DNA from: Morinoia aosen
Lineage: Eukaryota > Arthropoda > Malacostraca > Amphipoda > Talitridae
Reading direction: 5' to 3'
DNA length: 64,000 nucleotides
NCBI GenBank assembly: GCA_030386875.1
Contig: CM059563.1
Coordinates: 33,208,139-33,272,138 of the forward strand
The position numbers and the translations under genes were made by a program. The stretch's first letter is position 1. Every line of letters begins with the position of its first letter. The notes beneath the pieces were generated by a model. It did no database searches. It was not told the DNA's origin and saw only the letters and a program-made list of their open reading frames with translations. Positions 46,301 through 57,446 of this stretch are shown here, in pieces.

Positions 46301-46514
46301 AAGAACTAAACTACGTAATGACTTGGGAATTAAAACCTTTTTTTATAAAGTATAAAACCTTTCATGATAGTCATCTGAGGTAGCAAGTTCTCATATTTGG
46401 ACATATTAGGATTAGGTTTAGGAGGCATGCCAAACTTTAGGTATTACTTGAGTTGACATAATTCACTATCCATATTAAAACTCATGGATAAAAACTTATG
46501 ATTCGTACTTATGA

Positions 46515-47901
46515 TTATCCATGAGTTTTTATATTTTCACACGTAATAGGAGTTTTATCGAGAGAGTTCACTGCAAAGATCAGTTCGTACGGTTCTAGTT
46601 CTGTTCCAGTTGTGGGTAGTGGGAGCCTACTAAGACAATCGCTATTTGCGTTACATTTACCTTTCGAAAAGCTGGAAACAGTCAAACTGGAAAAGTTTGA
46701 GAGCCCATCTTTGAATACGAGCGGAACAATTGAGAGGTACGCTTTTGTTATGTACAAAAAGTTTACAAAGAGGTTTTTGATCGTTATGAAAAAGGAACTT
46801 GCCACCAAGAAAAAATTTCTAGAATTTTTCGACGCCAAAAACAACACTAAGGCTCTTTCTCTCTCGATCTTAGAATAGTTTCGCTCTGCATTATTTAGAG
46901 ATCTTGAATCAAATTAAACAGGACACCAATCATGAGAAGAATCAACGCGTTACACAAGTACGGCAGCAACCCCATAGCCAGAACTATCAGTTTCAAGAAG
47001 AGTTTCATGGTTGGGATCAACCAATTTTAGAGGTTCATGCGAACAAAAGATATCTTAGATTATATGGACACTTTTATCCTGTTTTGGAGTCCACTGGAAA
47101 GATAAATCTTTCTTTAGTAGCAAATCCAGAGGATGCATGACATGAGAAAAGTTAGGTACAAAATGACTATAGAAATTACACAATCCAATGAATGCTTGCA
47201 ACTGTTTGTGGTTTTTAGGAACAGGAGCATTGAGAATTGCATCTACTTTCTCAGGATTAGGGTGAACACCTTTGTTATCGAAAACGTATCCTAGATATGA
47301 CACATGATCAGTTAGAAAGGCACATTTCGAGAGATTTAAGCAAATTCCAACATTTTTGAGGACAGACAAAACCTCAAGAACATGAACGCTTGAAAATTGC
47401 CGGGACTTGCACGCAAACCATAAGGTAAGTATTGTACATAAATAAAACTTCCGAGGTGTTAATGATCGTAATTTTTTTTATTCTTCGTCCAAAGGAATTG
47501 GCAGAAACGCATTTAACAAATCAATTTTGAAAAAAAACACTTTGTGTCGCCGACTTGAGACTTTGCATCATCAATAACAGGTAGGAAGATTGAACGGGAT
47601 TTAACCAATTGTTAATGGAGGCTGAAAAATCTCCTCAGATTCTTACACTGCCGTCAGACTTTAGAACATTAACGGTAGGAGATGCCCATTGGCTATCATA
47701 CACTTTAGAAATTTTACCCATACTCTGCAAGCGCTCCAGTTCGGGTTTGACAGAGTCTTTTAGTCTTACGGGAACAAGGCGTGCTCTAAAAAATACGGGA
47801 ATTGAATTAGGCAACACATCAAGATGAACTGTTTCTTTAACGTTAGACTGTGAATCAGATGACATGTACGAATCATATTTCGAAGACAAGCTTCTCGGCA
47901 A
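46515..47901 (-). pseudogene. Gypsy element L: reverse transcriptase and RNase H
   Basis: RT begins at 47901-47635 (SIPVFFRARLVPVRLKDSV, KPELERLQSMGKISKV, SQWASPTVNVLKSDGSVRI). After a frame-damaged middle (47600-47380, palm and catalytic region not intact) comes the thumb/connection at 47369-47055 (NVGICLNLSKCAFLTDHVSY, LGYVFDNKGVHPNPEKV, IGLCNFYSHFVPNFSHVMHP). RNase H ends near 46600 with GKCNANSDCLSRLPLP. Order RT-RNase H-integrase is the usual Gypsy order, in contrast to element M. Confidence 0.8.
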
Positions 47902-47920
47902 ACAATAAGAATCAGTTTTG

Positions 47921-48693
47921 AGAGCTCAAAGTCTAGTCACCCCCAGAAACAGTTAATTCTGGTACGGGAAGACACCGCTTCCACAAGGTTTTTTTCAAAT
48001 GAAATAAATGTACGAGGAGTTCGTGGGCTCGAACTCAGGACTAGAGATCACCGCGCCAACACGCTATCGACTGCGCTACCGATCACCCTAAAAGGTGACC
48101 GAAGCACAACGAAAGCAATGTTTTAGGCACAGTCTCTAGTCCTGAGTTCGAGCCCACGAACTCCTCGTACATTTATTTCATTTGAAAAACCTTGTGGAAG
48201 CAGTGTCTTCCCGTACCAGAATTAACTGTTTCTGGGGATGACTAGACTTTGAGCTCTCGATACATATGGGAATTAAATATCTGTCAGGACAGTGCGCCTG
48301 CTTTCACTGTGCCAAAAACATTGCTTTCGTTGTGCTTCGGTCACCTTTTAGGGTGATCGGTAGCGCAGTCGATAGCGTGTTGGCGCGGTGATCTCTAGTC
48401 CTGAGTTCGAGCCCACGAACTCCTCGTACATTTATTTCATTTGAAAAAAACCTTGTGGAAGCAGTGTCTTCCCGTACCAGAATTAACTGTTTCTGGGGGT
48501 GACTAGACTTTGAGCTCTCGATACATATGGGAATTAAATATCTGTCAGGACAGTGCGCCTGCTTTCACTGTGCCAAAAACATTGCTTTCGTTGTGCTTCG
48601 GTCACCTTTTAGGGTGATCGGTAGCGCAGTCGATAGCGTGTTGGCACGGTGATCTCTAGTCCTGAGTTCGAGCCCACGAACTCCTCGTACATT
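47921..48693. mobile_element. Multimeric tRNA-derived SINE insertion (one inverted and three direct copies)
   Basis: GAATCAGTTTTG occurs at 47909-47920 and 48694-48705, a perfect 12-bp target duplication around the whole block. Inside, the SINE head (TAGCGCAGTCGATAGCGTG as A box and GAGTTCGAGCCC as B box) appears inverted at 48091-48014 and direct at 48350-48428 and 48611-48690. A 5'-truncated direct copy starts near 48131. Direct units repeat every 262 bases. The inverted and first direct copies form a palindrome with arms of about 125 bases. The tRNA-like head would act as an internal pol III promoter. Confidence 0.85.
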
Positions 48694-48705
48694 GAATCAG
48701 TTTTG

Positions 48706-49000
48706 TTTATAGCGTCGCATTGATCAGAGATGACAACATTTACGTCAAGTTTAGAACAAATACCTCGGCCAAATAAGTTGTTTCTATCATCTTCCACAAT
48801 GAGAAACTTATGTTTAAAACTAACGTCTTTATAGCTAATGATTACTGGAGATTGACCAAGCAAATTTACAGAGCCACTCCTGTATCCGAGCAATTTATTT
48901 CACGTAGGATTTATAACAGCACCAACAGCAAGTGCATCACTTTTACGTATAGTCGAGACCGCACTGCCATTGTCAAAAGGAAATTCAATAGGTTTACCAT
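48706..49000 (-). pseudogene. Gypsy element L: protease remnant
   Basis: Minus strand gives INLLGQSPVIISYKDVSFKH-like sequence, FLIVEDDRNNLFGRGICSKL (the conserved N-L-x-G-R-D-W-like end of Gypsy proteases) and DVNVVISDQCDAINKTDS. The catalytic D-S/T-G lies in the damaged part upstream. The SINE block separates it from RT. Confidence 0.55.
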
Positions 49001-49059
49001 TAAAATGGCATATCAATATCGTAGGCTTTTTAGTAACGGGATTACAGTGCGTTTATTAT

Positions 49060-50080
49060 AAAAAATGAGAATCATTCAAGTCATTTTTTACGTGCATCAG
49101 AGAAATTAAGAACAGAGTTACCGTCACAAGTATCGTTTCCAGGATTCTGCATAGTGAATTCGTTTCTTCGCTATAGAGACTCGCGTGAACTCTGCGAGCA
49201 GCGCGTTCCAAATCTTCTTTTCCGACGTTGCCATGACAACCGCACCGTTAAGGCTGCACCATATGAGCGCGGGTTGTGTGAAATCTTCCACGTGTAGGTG
49301 GACGAGGCCGCGCTGCATTCGTTGTAAGTTTGCAAACTTTAGAGATGTGGCTTGTTTTCCCACATGTATTACACTTCAATTTCAAAGCATAGCTCTTCTT
49401 TTAAGATGCTTCTGCTTAGCGCCACAACATATGCATATGTAATTCGGCTGTAATTTTTCTGTCGTGAAAAACAATGAAGACGAATCCTACGAATAATATC
49501 GTGAGCATCGGAACTTAACAGTTTGATGCGTTTTGCGTGTTCAACCCACTCGTTGAAATATTTTCGGTCGCACTTCTGTAGAACTACACTGAGAATTTGT
49601 GATGAACGTAGACCAGCAACGAAAGTATCTCGCAAGAAACTACCACGACAGAAATTATCGTAGTTGCACGGAGATGCTAAGTCATTTAACGTTTTAGAAT
49701 AACTTTCTATGGATTCATTGACACCTTGCTTTCTGTTTAGAAATGTAACAGACGCGCCTACAATCGATTTATTGATTCCAAATTGCTGTACAAATTTTTT
49801 TCTGGTTCAACTAGTTCATCATCAGCGAGTAACGTAGGTTTAATTCTTCGTTGTAGATTAGTAATGATGTTTACAGGCAAAGCTTTAACTAAAATAAATA
49901 CTAGCTTTCTCACCGCCATTGTTTCCCGCCTTCTGAAGAGAGTTTGCACACTGCACTCTGAATCTTAGTAAGAATTCACACACTGTTTCTACTTCAACGT
50001 CGAATGGAGGACAGCCAACTATAGCATACTCCATCTTGGTTTCAGAGCACTTTTAAATTTCAAATTCACTTTACAGATTC
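49060..50080 (-). pseudogene. Gypsy element L: Gag remnant
   Basis: Fragments on the minus strand include ESIESYSKTLNDLASPCNY-like sequence, LRDTFVAGLRSSQILSVVLQ (frame 49635-49369, a typical capsid C-terminal motif) and, at 49360-49300, a knuckle-like C-N-T-C-GK region. Stops and shifts are many. The 5' leader adjoins a primer-binding-like TGGCGACGAAGATTT at about 50096-50082. Confidence 0.6.
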
Positions 50081-50101
50081 GAAATCTTCGTCGCCAAATA
50101 A

Positions 50102-50250
50102 TGTTGTGTAGTTTCTTTTCAACACAACATGTTTATTTAGATGTAGCTGCAAACTACAGTTTCAGTAGCTTTAGACTACCAAGGCAGGAGTAAGGAAACA
50201 CTGGGAAGCACGTATCAGTGTACTGGGTGGCTGTCGGTTACAGACTTCCT
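50102..50250 (-). repeat. Gypsy element L, 5' LTR (truncated to ~149 bp)
   Basis: This matches 43206-43355 (TGTTGTGTAGTTTC, CTGCAAACTACAGTTTCAG and on), with about ten differences and a small deletion, then homology stops at about 50250. The outer half of the LTR is missing, so the insertion has been cut by a deletion or rearrangement. Confidence 0.8.
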
Positions 50251-51051
50251 ATTTTTGATTTAACTAGCCTTTGTCGGGGGTAATCTGTGAGCACGCCACG
50301 CATGGTGTGTCTATTAGCACACCTCGTATAATTTGTCTATTAGTACATCTCGTATGGTTTGACTAATAGTAGACCACGTATATAATTTGTTTGTTAGTAC
50401 TCCTCGTATGGTACGTTTCTCTAAGGACGTCTAATATTAGGAAATTTTTAAAAGCCAATATGCTGGCATGTATCTCATGTGTCAACTTTTTTGGCAATAA
50501 ATTGTTTTTCTTTCTTTCTTCTTTCACAGAAGAACTTTTATTGTATATTTACGAAGAACGCCACCATCTGTCTGACGTTAACTATAAAACGTAAAAAACG
50601 AGACTAACGGGAGAAAATAAGACAGTTCATAAATTGGTTACACTACCAATGAGTCAAAATAAAGGCAATAATTCCAGTTCGAAATACATGCATTTTGCGT
50701 CACCCTTTTTCAAACGAAGAAAATATCTGGTCTGAAACTGAAATTTGCAATCCAATAAGCTTTTCTCCAAAAATAGTTCCACTCGAAGTAAGAAACTTAG
50801 AATTTATGCTGCAAATGAACAAAATACAGTGATTCCTGGTCAACTTTTTTATGGCAATATTGAGCAAACTTAACGCACGAAAGCTCGAAGCATTGGGATA
50901 ACTCCCGTACTATATGTGAAAGGATTGTCGACACACTACATGCATTCTAATTCCTTACGTAGGTCTCTAATCCAATAATAACAGAGCCGAACCTTTTATG
51001 AAAGATTTCTGGTCGTAGTTCCGTAAGAGTGAATGAGAGGCGCACGACAGT
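50251..51051 (-). other. Probable 3' UTR and downstream flank of the POMT2-like gene
   Basis: Directly after the stop codon at 51054-51052 on the minus strand. An AATAAA on the minus strand (TTTATT at 50537-50542) is a candidate poly(A) signal about 510 bases downstream. CTCGTATGGT-type short repeats lie at 50320-50415. No other gene seen. Confidence 0.4.
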
Positions 51052-51160
51052 TCATATTTGCCAGTGGTCGTACAAACGAAGGTGTCTGAATGTTGAGTTG
51101 CTGGGATTGTACGGTCCAGAGGTGGGCGTACCGTAGCCCACGTAGCAGTAGAGAAAGAAA
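51052..51160 (-). CDS. POMT2: Protein O-mannosyltransferase (POMT2-like), terminal coding exon
   Basis: On the minus strand TTTTTTTTGCACAG (acceptor with a long T-run) precedes T, then FFLYCYVGYGTPTSGPYN, PSNSTFRHLRLYDHWQI and TGA at 51054-51052. The lone T completes the codon begun by TC at the end of the previous exon. A YSF-x-L...YG...GP...LR-x-x-D-x-W ending is the C-terminal pattern I recall for POMT2. It ends in a luminal or cytoplasmic tail after the last membrane segment. Length 109 bases: 1 + 36 codons. Confidence 0.8.
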
Positions 51161-51539
51161 CTGTGCAAAAAAAACCTTTAGTTAATTCTATTAGAGAACG
51201 TCAAAAACATTACGAGTACAGCTAGTCAACAAAGCTCATGCATCGTAAAAATTAGCGCACTTTAGGGCGAGTACTATTAGATTAACTAGATTATAGTAGA
51301 TAATATTAGCAAAAACTAATTTACATCAGGAAATGAACATGATCCAGCAAATTAGTGAATGTAAAAATATTCAAACTAACACAGTAAAATTCATCACACT
51401 CTGAGGTGTACAGTGCTTTGCTGACCACTGAGCTTGTTAGCATTCGAGGAGAAAAACCAAATACAATGTATGAGGTTGGTACGAAAATAATGTTCCATTT
51501 GAAGAAAAAGGGAAAAAATAAACGAATTAATGGCTATGG

Positions 51540-51930
51540 AAATATTAGTTCATTAAGATACTCTCCCTCGCTTTTAATGATCTCATTTCACCTTGTAACC
51601 AGCTTATAAATCCTCCGGTTGTAAAATTCTGTAGGCTTAGAATCAAAATACAACTTCAACTCATTTTCAATTTCTTCTCTCGTTGCTAATCTAAATCCAC
51701 TTAAATGGTTCTGTAGTCCTCGAAACAAATGAAAATCAGAAGCAGGTTGTGTGGGCCACGTCTGCCGTGTAATTTCTCAAGTAGTAACAGTAGGATTCTT
51801 GGGCACAAGAATAATCAACTGATCGAAATAAAATAATCTCGGACGATCTTTTTTGACATATCTTTTAAAGTGAAATCATCACTTCGGAAACGAGATTTCA
51901 TTATATCAGCCCCCTAAGTAATCTGGATAA
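51540..51930 (-). pseudogene. Mariner transposase C-terminal relic in a POMT2 intron
   Basis: The minus strand reads PASDFHLFRGLQNHLSGFRL, then ATREEIENELKLYFDSKP and FYNRRIYKLVTRWNEIIKSE. This is the end of a mariner transposase: the SD-Y/F-HLFR-x-LQ segment following the last catalytic Asp, and the final RW-x-x-x-x-x-x-GEY. Upstream sequence to about 51930 is too decayed to read the catalytic region. Confidence 0.75.
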
Positions 51931-52622
51931 ATTTGGCGGCTGCACTTACACTAATAATTTTATGAAACTCGTACAGTACAACATTTCTCATGTGATCTTT
52001 AGATGAGAGAAACATGAATGCCAATATTTATAAAATATATGAACCTAGCAGAGATAATCTGAAAAAATCGTTTAGTTTAGTCACTGAAATATATTACACT
52101 TAGTACACAATGGAAACAATTGACGAATGTAATTTAAAACATTCGTTTTAAACATCAGACATTATTTTTGCACCAACCTAATATTTAGGTCTGTATCAGG
52201 AACATCGGTATTCGGCAACACTGTAACTTTGTTTTACAACCTAGAGAATATAATGTTATTCTTACATTCTCTGATTAGTAATTTATTCAGTAAGCAGTTA
52301 AAATTTGAAGCACCAAATAAAATGAAATTTAACGTGCCACTTGCTTATATAGCTTCTGAAATGTTATATGTAACAGAGACCTGCCATTGTCAGACATTTT
52401 TCGTTCTTTTTTATGACCAATCTTTAGAGTAAGGGGATGACATGAATCATGGACCATCATCAGTGACATACATATTACAGGATGGGCTGAATTTTTATAA
52501 AAAGTTGCTAATTTTCAGGTAGTTTACTTCTATGGCACATAAATGATTGTATTTTCTTTAAATAAAATCCGGTTACTTGACCTTATGAGATGAACAATGC
52601 GAGAAGAGGTAGTGACACTCAC

Positions 52623-52713
52623 GAGTACGCCAGAGCTACGACAAACGCCGTCGTAGCTACCACTGTCGCAACCGGCGATCGGAAGTTGTTAAAGAAGCCG
52701 CCAATCTGAGTTG
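52623..52713 (-). CDS. POMT2: Protein O-mannosyltransferase (POMT2-like), penultimate exon
   Basis: A 91-base exon between ...CGTTGCAG (acceptor) and GTGAGT (donor) on the minus strand. It starts CA (completing G|CA with the exon before) and encodes TQIGGFFNNFRSPVATVVAT then TAFVVALAYS, ending in TC. The VATVVATTAFVVALAY part is a membrane segment, fitting the last transmembrane helix of the PMT_4TMC domain. It is a GC-rich island in AT-rich DNA. Phases fit both neighbours. It is too short to identify alone; the assignment rests on the linked exons. Confidence 0.75.
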
Positions 52714-53217
52714 CTGCAACGAAAAATGATTCCGATGGAGTAACAAATAGTACGGACACTCAAATTAAGAATTCACTCAAATGCTGCATTGCTATGAAAA
52801 TTACACCAGATTTATGGAATGAGAGATGCATTTTAAGACTGCTTATCGAAGTAAAAACCTTTGGCAAGAAGTACACACTGCACGACGGCAAAAAATAAAT
52901 CATTTACAATAGCTTTTCTGACTAAAATTACAGAGTACTGTAGACTTTAGACTTAAAAAAATTGATTATATTTTACCACAGTGATATGGTTTAAGTATTG
53001 TTAATCAAGGTATAGTCAAAGTATTGCGTTCATCGAGTAAAGGTAATTCAGGATAACACATGAGCAACTGACGTTTAATTTGCAAATAAAACAAAGCTAA
53101 GAACGCTAGGATAATGAAACTTGTTCAATGGAGAGAAACATTTTTATGGTTTCAAATTGGTTTTAACTTGGCCCACAAGAAATTCAAGAAGAACCACTGC
53201 ACTCTTTTCGTTTGATT

Positions 53218-53569
53218 GTGTGGGGCGGAATGACTGATTCTATTGTGTGTGTTCCTCATTTATTTGAGAATGGTAGCGCGAGTGGAACTGTCACTGGCGA
53301 AAGATACGTAAATAAGATATTAGAGTTTCTTCTCTCAAAACTCGAATGACAGGACTTACACAACGCTTGATTTCAACAAAGTGGAGTCATAGCCTATAAA
53401 GCAAGAGAAGCGATAACAGAGTTAAAGAAGGTCCTTGCCCAATGGTCTGATTTCACCATTTGATAGCATTTCTTGGCCTCCTTCTTCTCCACATTTATCC
53501 CTACACAGTTTTTCTTGTGGGGCTATCTTTAGTCACAAATTAGCACGTGCAAAAGCTAAGAAATGTACA
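53218..53569 (+). pseudogene. Tc1/mariner-type (DDE_3) transposase relic
   Basis: The plus-strand frame reads VWGGMTDSIVCVPHLFENGS, then GTVTGERYVNKILEFLLSKL, stop, QDLHNA, stop, FQQSGVIAYKAREAI, and later a PPSSPHLS... FFLWGY-like stretch. This is the common insect DDE_3 pattern: VWCGI..., TGERY, W-FQQDGA-x-x-H-TARE, WP-x-RS-x-DLTPLDFFLWG. The catalytic Asp of FQQDGA is S here and two stops break the frame. It lies in the POMT2 intron on the opposite strand. Confidence 0.75.
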
Positions 53570-55990
53570 AAAACTTAAAATCAACATTTATTATGAAATT
53601 GCTCAACTCGCGTGTTATACACTAACGAGTGTTATGGAAACTACTGAAAAATGACCCCTAAGTTGCAAAAATAATTTATCATTATTTAAAGGATAAATGA
53701 AATAGATTGATTCCTGGGAAATCTCACATCTAGGATAAAAAATAAAACCAACGTGGCTAAGAATATCATGATAAAAAACTAACGTTAGGGATTATAAAAA
53801 ATCACTGGGGAGTCTCCTTTCGCACCGGCTGTAACCTGACCAAACCATCCTACTCATCTATAAGAGAACACTGCTTGAAGGAAGACCATATTCTTAAAAA
53901 CACAAATTTAAAAATTTTGGATTCAACTTTAAATTTGTCCGGTCTCCGCATTTTAGGTCGAAATACATTTTTAAAAACCGTCCGCCAATAAATGAATGTG
54001 ATATGGTGGTGAAACTTTCCATTGTTTGTTGATGTTTTGTATAGTTTTTTATTTTATCAGGTTTTTTAATCTCATCGTCTTTTACCTAGTTTATCCTAGT
54101 TTATTGTTACAATCTTTTAATGCTTCGATTTATTGTATTTCAGAACACTGCAGATGGATTTTTTTAAATCCGAAACGTTTGTTTTCTACCATGATTTTCT
54201 TAGCCACATTGTTTTTCCATTTTATCCTATTTAAAGAATGTTATGTTCTATATAAGTTGCAACATCCTGAGATTATTAGCCTTTGTTTTATTAAAAATTA
54301 AGAGTGTCAGTTACTTCTGGGCCACCCTGTACGTCATAGCTACCTCACTATTCACATCTTTCACACTTCCACTCCTCTTTCTCTCAGTCGAATCAGTTGA
54401 TGAATTATTACCTCTATGCGGCCTTTTATATCGAACATTGCACTCAACAAAACTTTTAGATACAGTCTTCTCGGTTGCTTATCATTAGCTGGATCTCGGT
54501 ATAATTTACGTCATCGCGACGCGGCTTGCATCATTTGTTTTCAAAAGTCTGCGTGCTATAGCAAGTAACGAGACCAAGTTGCCTCCAAAGAGCATTTGCT
54601 GCTAGTTATACCGCTACAACGACCTTAATTGTTCGAATTTCCAGCATCAAGTCTGCTGCCCCAGAAAATCAACAAAAAGCTGCGCTTAACGTCATGTTAA
54701 ATGTACTTTTTCAAATCGCCAGGTACATACATGGCCTAAAATGGTGCTGAGAATGCTTTGATAGTTATGGTGTCGGTAGATGGATCTGGACCTCTTCCTT
54801 TTAGGTTACTTTTTCTTTATCTGTTTCGTGAGTGAAACATTCTATAGAGGTATTACGCTGCCTTTCTGCCCAAAGATTAGTCTCACGTGCACTAAATCCG
54901 TTAGGTAGCTCAGCTCAGTTTTGTTCATGTATTTCCTTACGATAGTTACCGATAATTTTGTGTTCGTATCGAACTTTTTTTTTGTTTTTTTCTGTCAAAC
55001 GTCAGAATTTCCCTTGTATGTTTATCCTCGATAATGCATACCATTAGTTTAACGTAATTTGCCTCAAATAAACGGGTTATTCAAGCGTCCTACGCCCAAT
55101 TGGGCATTACGAACTAAGGGCGAGATTTACGCCCTGACAAATGGGTCGAAGTTATTTATGTGCGCCTGGAGCAAAAGATGGATAGTTTGTACACGACTCA
55201 CTTTTCAACCTCTAACGCATTTCACGATTTTTCACTTGAAAACGGACGCTCACACATAATACTCAAATTAATCTACAACTTTCTTCAAAGTGCAGAGAGA
55301 CGTGTGGTGATTTCTTTTAACAATTCAGAACAACTCTCCTCGAAAAATAAACACGTAAAATTAATTCTCTAATTCAATTCTCCCTCCTCATAACCTTAGA
55401 CCTTGCTGCTCTAGTCGCTTTAACACAAGCGTGCGAAACTCACCGAGTATAACATCTACATGATGTCGACAATGTTCTTGAATTAACAGCATAAATTAAG
55501 ATGCTGCTAAATTTCCCTCTTATCTAGGTTTGTAAAAGCTTATCAATAATAAAACTACTTTAATATTTCATGTAATTCACTGTTATTAGTAGAATGAGTA
55601 TTAGAAGAAAAGCCATTGATGAGGTGCATCTCATGAATTACACATACTCACAGTTTATCAAGTGGCTAAAAGCGTGAAATTCTTCGGTCTACATCGGTTA
55701 CACGAACTTCATAACACAGGAGAACGTCCTCGACGTAGCTGACTTTGTACTTCTTGTGTTCCAAGGTTATCACGACCGTCGTAGCTAGAGACAGACCATC
55801 AAACTCAAAGAGGTCAGATTGGAAGTTAGCGACGAAAAACTTCGAGGAACATGGTCAAAAACGACTTGAACTAATAAGTATAGAAAAGATAATAGCGTCA
55901 TCAACTCACAGACCCTCAGAAAGACAAAAAATTTGTTATTTATGTTTTCGTTCGCATAAAGACATGTCCGCACTTTGTGATTTTCAGATA
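53570..55990. other. Large intron of the POMT2-like gene, no further features
   Basis: AT-rich, low-complexity runs (T-runs near 54970) and scattered short ORFs. No coding exon could be supported. It ends at the minisatellite that carries the repeated splice donor. Confidence 0.4.
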
Positions 55991-56540
55991 CTATATGTTA
56001 CCTGTCAGCAGGGAGGAGAACTGCAGTGCAGGGAAGTAATGGTGATGTTACCTGTCAGCAGGGAGGAGAACTGCAGTGCAGGGAAGTAGTGGTGGTGTTA
56101 CCTGTCAGCAGGGAGGAGAACTGCAGCGCAGGGAAGTAGTGGTGGTGTTACCTGTCAGCAGGGAGGAGAACTGCAGTGCAGGGAAGTAGTGGTGGTGTTA
56201 CCTGCCAGCAGGGAGGAGAACTGCAGAGCAGGGAAGTAGTGGTGATGTTACCTGTCAGCAGGAAGGAGAACTGCAGCGCAGGGAAGTAGTGGTGGTGTTA
56301 CCTGTCAGCAGGGAGGAGAACTGCAGTGCAGGGAAGTAGTGGTGGTGTTACCTGTCAGCAGGGAGGAGAACTGCAGTGCAGGGAAGTAATGGTGGTGTTA
56401 CCTGTCAGCAGGGAGGAGAACTGCAGCTCAGGGAAGTAGTGGTGGTGTTACCTGTCAGCAGGGAGGAGAACTGCAGTGCAGGGAAGTAGTGGTGGTGTTA
56501 CCTGTCAGCAGGGAGGAGAACTGCAGTGCAGGGAAGTAGT
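55991..56540 (-). repeat. 50-bp minisatellite, 11 units, built from the POMT2 exon end and its splice donor
   Basis: Units start every 50 bases from 55991 to 56491, differing at one to three positions. On the minus strand each unit is ACTACTTCCCTGCACTGCAG, TTCTCCTCCCTGCTGACAG, then GTAACACCACC. The unit at 56540-56491 is the exon's own end ([13 protein letters not shown]) with its donor; the next ten lie in the intron and keep CAG|GTAAC. The lowest unit runs into GTAACATATAG, presumably the original intron start. Confidence 0.92.
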
Positions 56541-56639
56541 GGTGGTAGTACAAGACGCGGTCCATGGTGAAGAAAGGCAGGTAGTGCAGCAGGTATGCCA
56601 GCAGCAACCACTTGCACCAGAACAACAGTTGATCTATTT
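56502..56639 (-). CDS. POMT2: Protein O-mannosyltransferase (POMT2-like), exon with the PMT_4TMC signature
   Basis: The enzyme moves mannose from dolichyl-phosphate-mannose to Ser/Thr of proteins such as alpha-dystroglycan in the ER membrane, acting with POMT1. The exon (138 bases) follows ACATATTTTTGTAG and ends GACAG|GTAACA. It starts AA, then [40 protein letters not shown] and SSLLT, ending in G. The LHYLPFF...[11 protein letters not shown]...FSSLLT pattern is characteristic of the C-terminal four-helix domain, and FSS-x-LTG points to POMT2 rather than POMT1. Start and end phases fit the next exon. Earlier exons are not in the window; element M lies upstream. Confidence 0.85.
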
Positions 56640-56956
56640 CTACAAAAATATGTTAAACTTAGTAATTTGATAATAAAATTTACAGATAAACTTCTAATTC
56701 TGTTTGAATTGTTTATGCTAAGAAGTACTAAATCTCGTAATTGGCACCTCCTACCTGCTTAAAATTAGATAGAAATTATTATGTCTTGGCTAATTTGTTG
56801 GCTCATCAGTCTTCCCTCCACGTTTTATGGTTTTATCAGTGAGAAAATTGTTAACCAATAATAAATTAGAATCGGCGTTCATCTGTAATGGATTCAATCA
56901 AGAGGGCCGTTTGGGTGAAAATACAAGAAGTTAGCGATTTTAATTTCTTAGGCCAT

Positions 56957-57446
56957 TGTCGATACCGTCGTGCGGTCGACGTAAGGGTTCGTGGAAAAGG
57001 GGGCTGTCTTCTGTGCAGCTACCTTTTTCCGGGGCGCTAGCTTTTCTTCGCAGCTGCCCTTCCTGAGGTTCGTGTGGGTACCGCCTACGCCGTAATCAGT
57101 CCGCTAGGGCAACAGAAGTAATTTCTGTTAGTGCCGAACTACGGCGGTACCGTTGTGTGTGTGGGGTGAGGTTTGCGTGGGTACCACCTGCGCCGTATTC
57201 AGTCCGCTAGGGCAACAGAAGTTATTTCTGTTTTGTGCCGAACTACAGTGGCACCGCTAGAGTGAGGTGTGTGTGTATACCGCCTACGCCGTATTCAGTC
57301 CGCTAGGGCAACAGGAGTAAATTCCGTTTTGTGCCGAACTACGGCGGTACCGTTAGGAAGACGAACAACTGTCTGCGCCGTATGAGACCGCTAGGGCAAC
57401 AGAAGTGAACTCTGCTAGTGCCGAACTGCGACAGCGTCTTCCTAAA
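56957..57446 (-). repeat. Element M 3' LTR
   Basis: It starts TGTCGATACCG and ends GTCTTCCTAAA on the plus strand. Four tandem modules lie inside at about 57077-57151, 57180-57255, 57278-57351 and 57353-57444. Each is closed by its own inverted repeat around a shared core with CCGCTAGGGCAACAGAAGT. Confidence 0.9.

Noticed and set aside
48350-48428. Functional tRNA gene
   Set aside because: A and B boxes exist but the unit is repeated, inverted and fused to a SINE body, with no sound cloverleaf visible by eye.
55991-56546. CRISPR-like array
   Set aside because: The units are contiguous with no unique spacers, and the window is eukaryotic. It is a minisatellite derived from an exon end.
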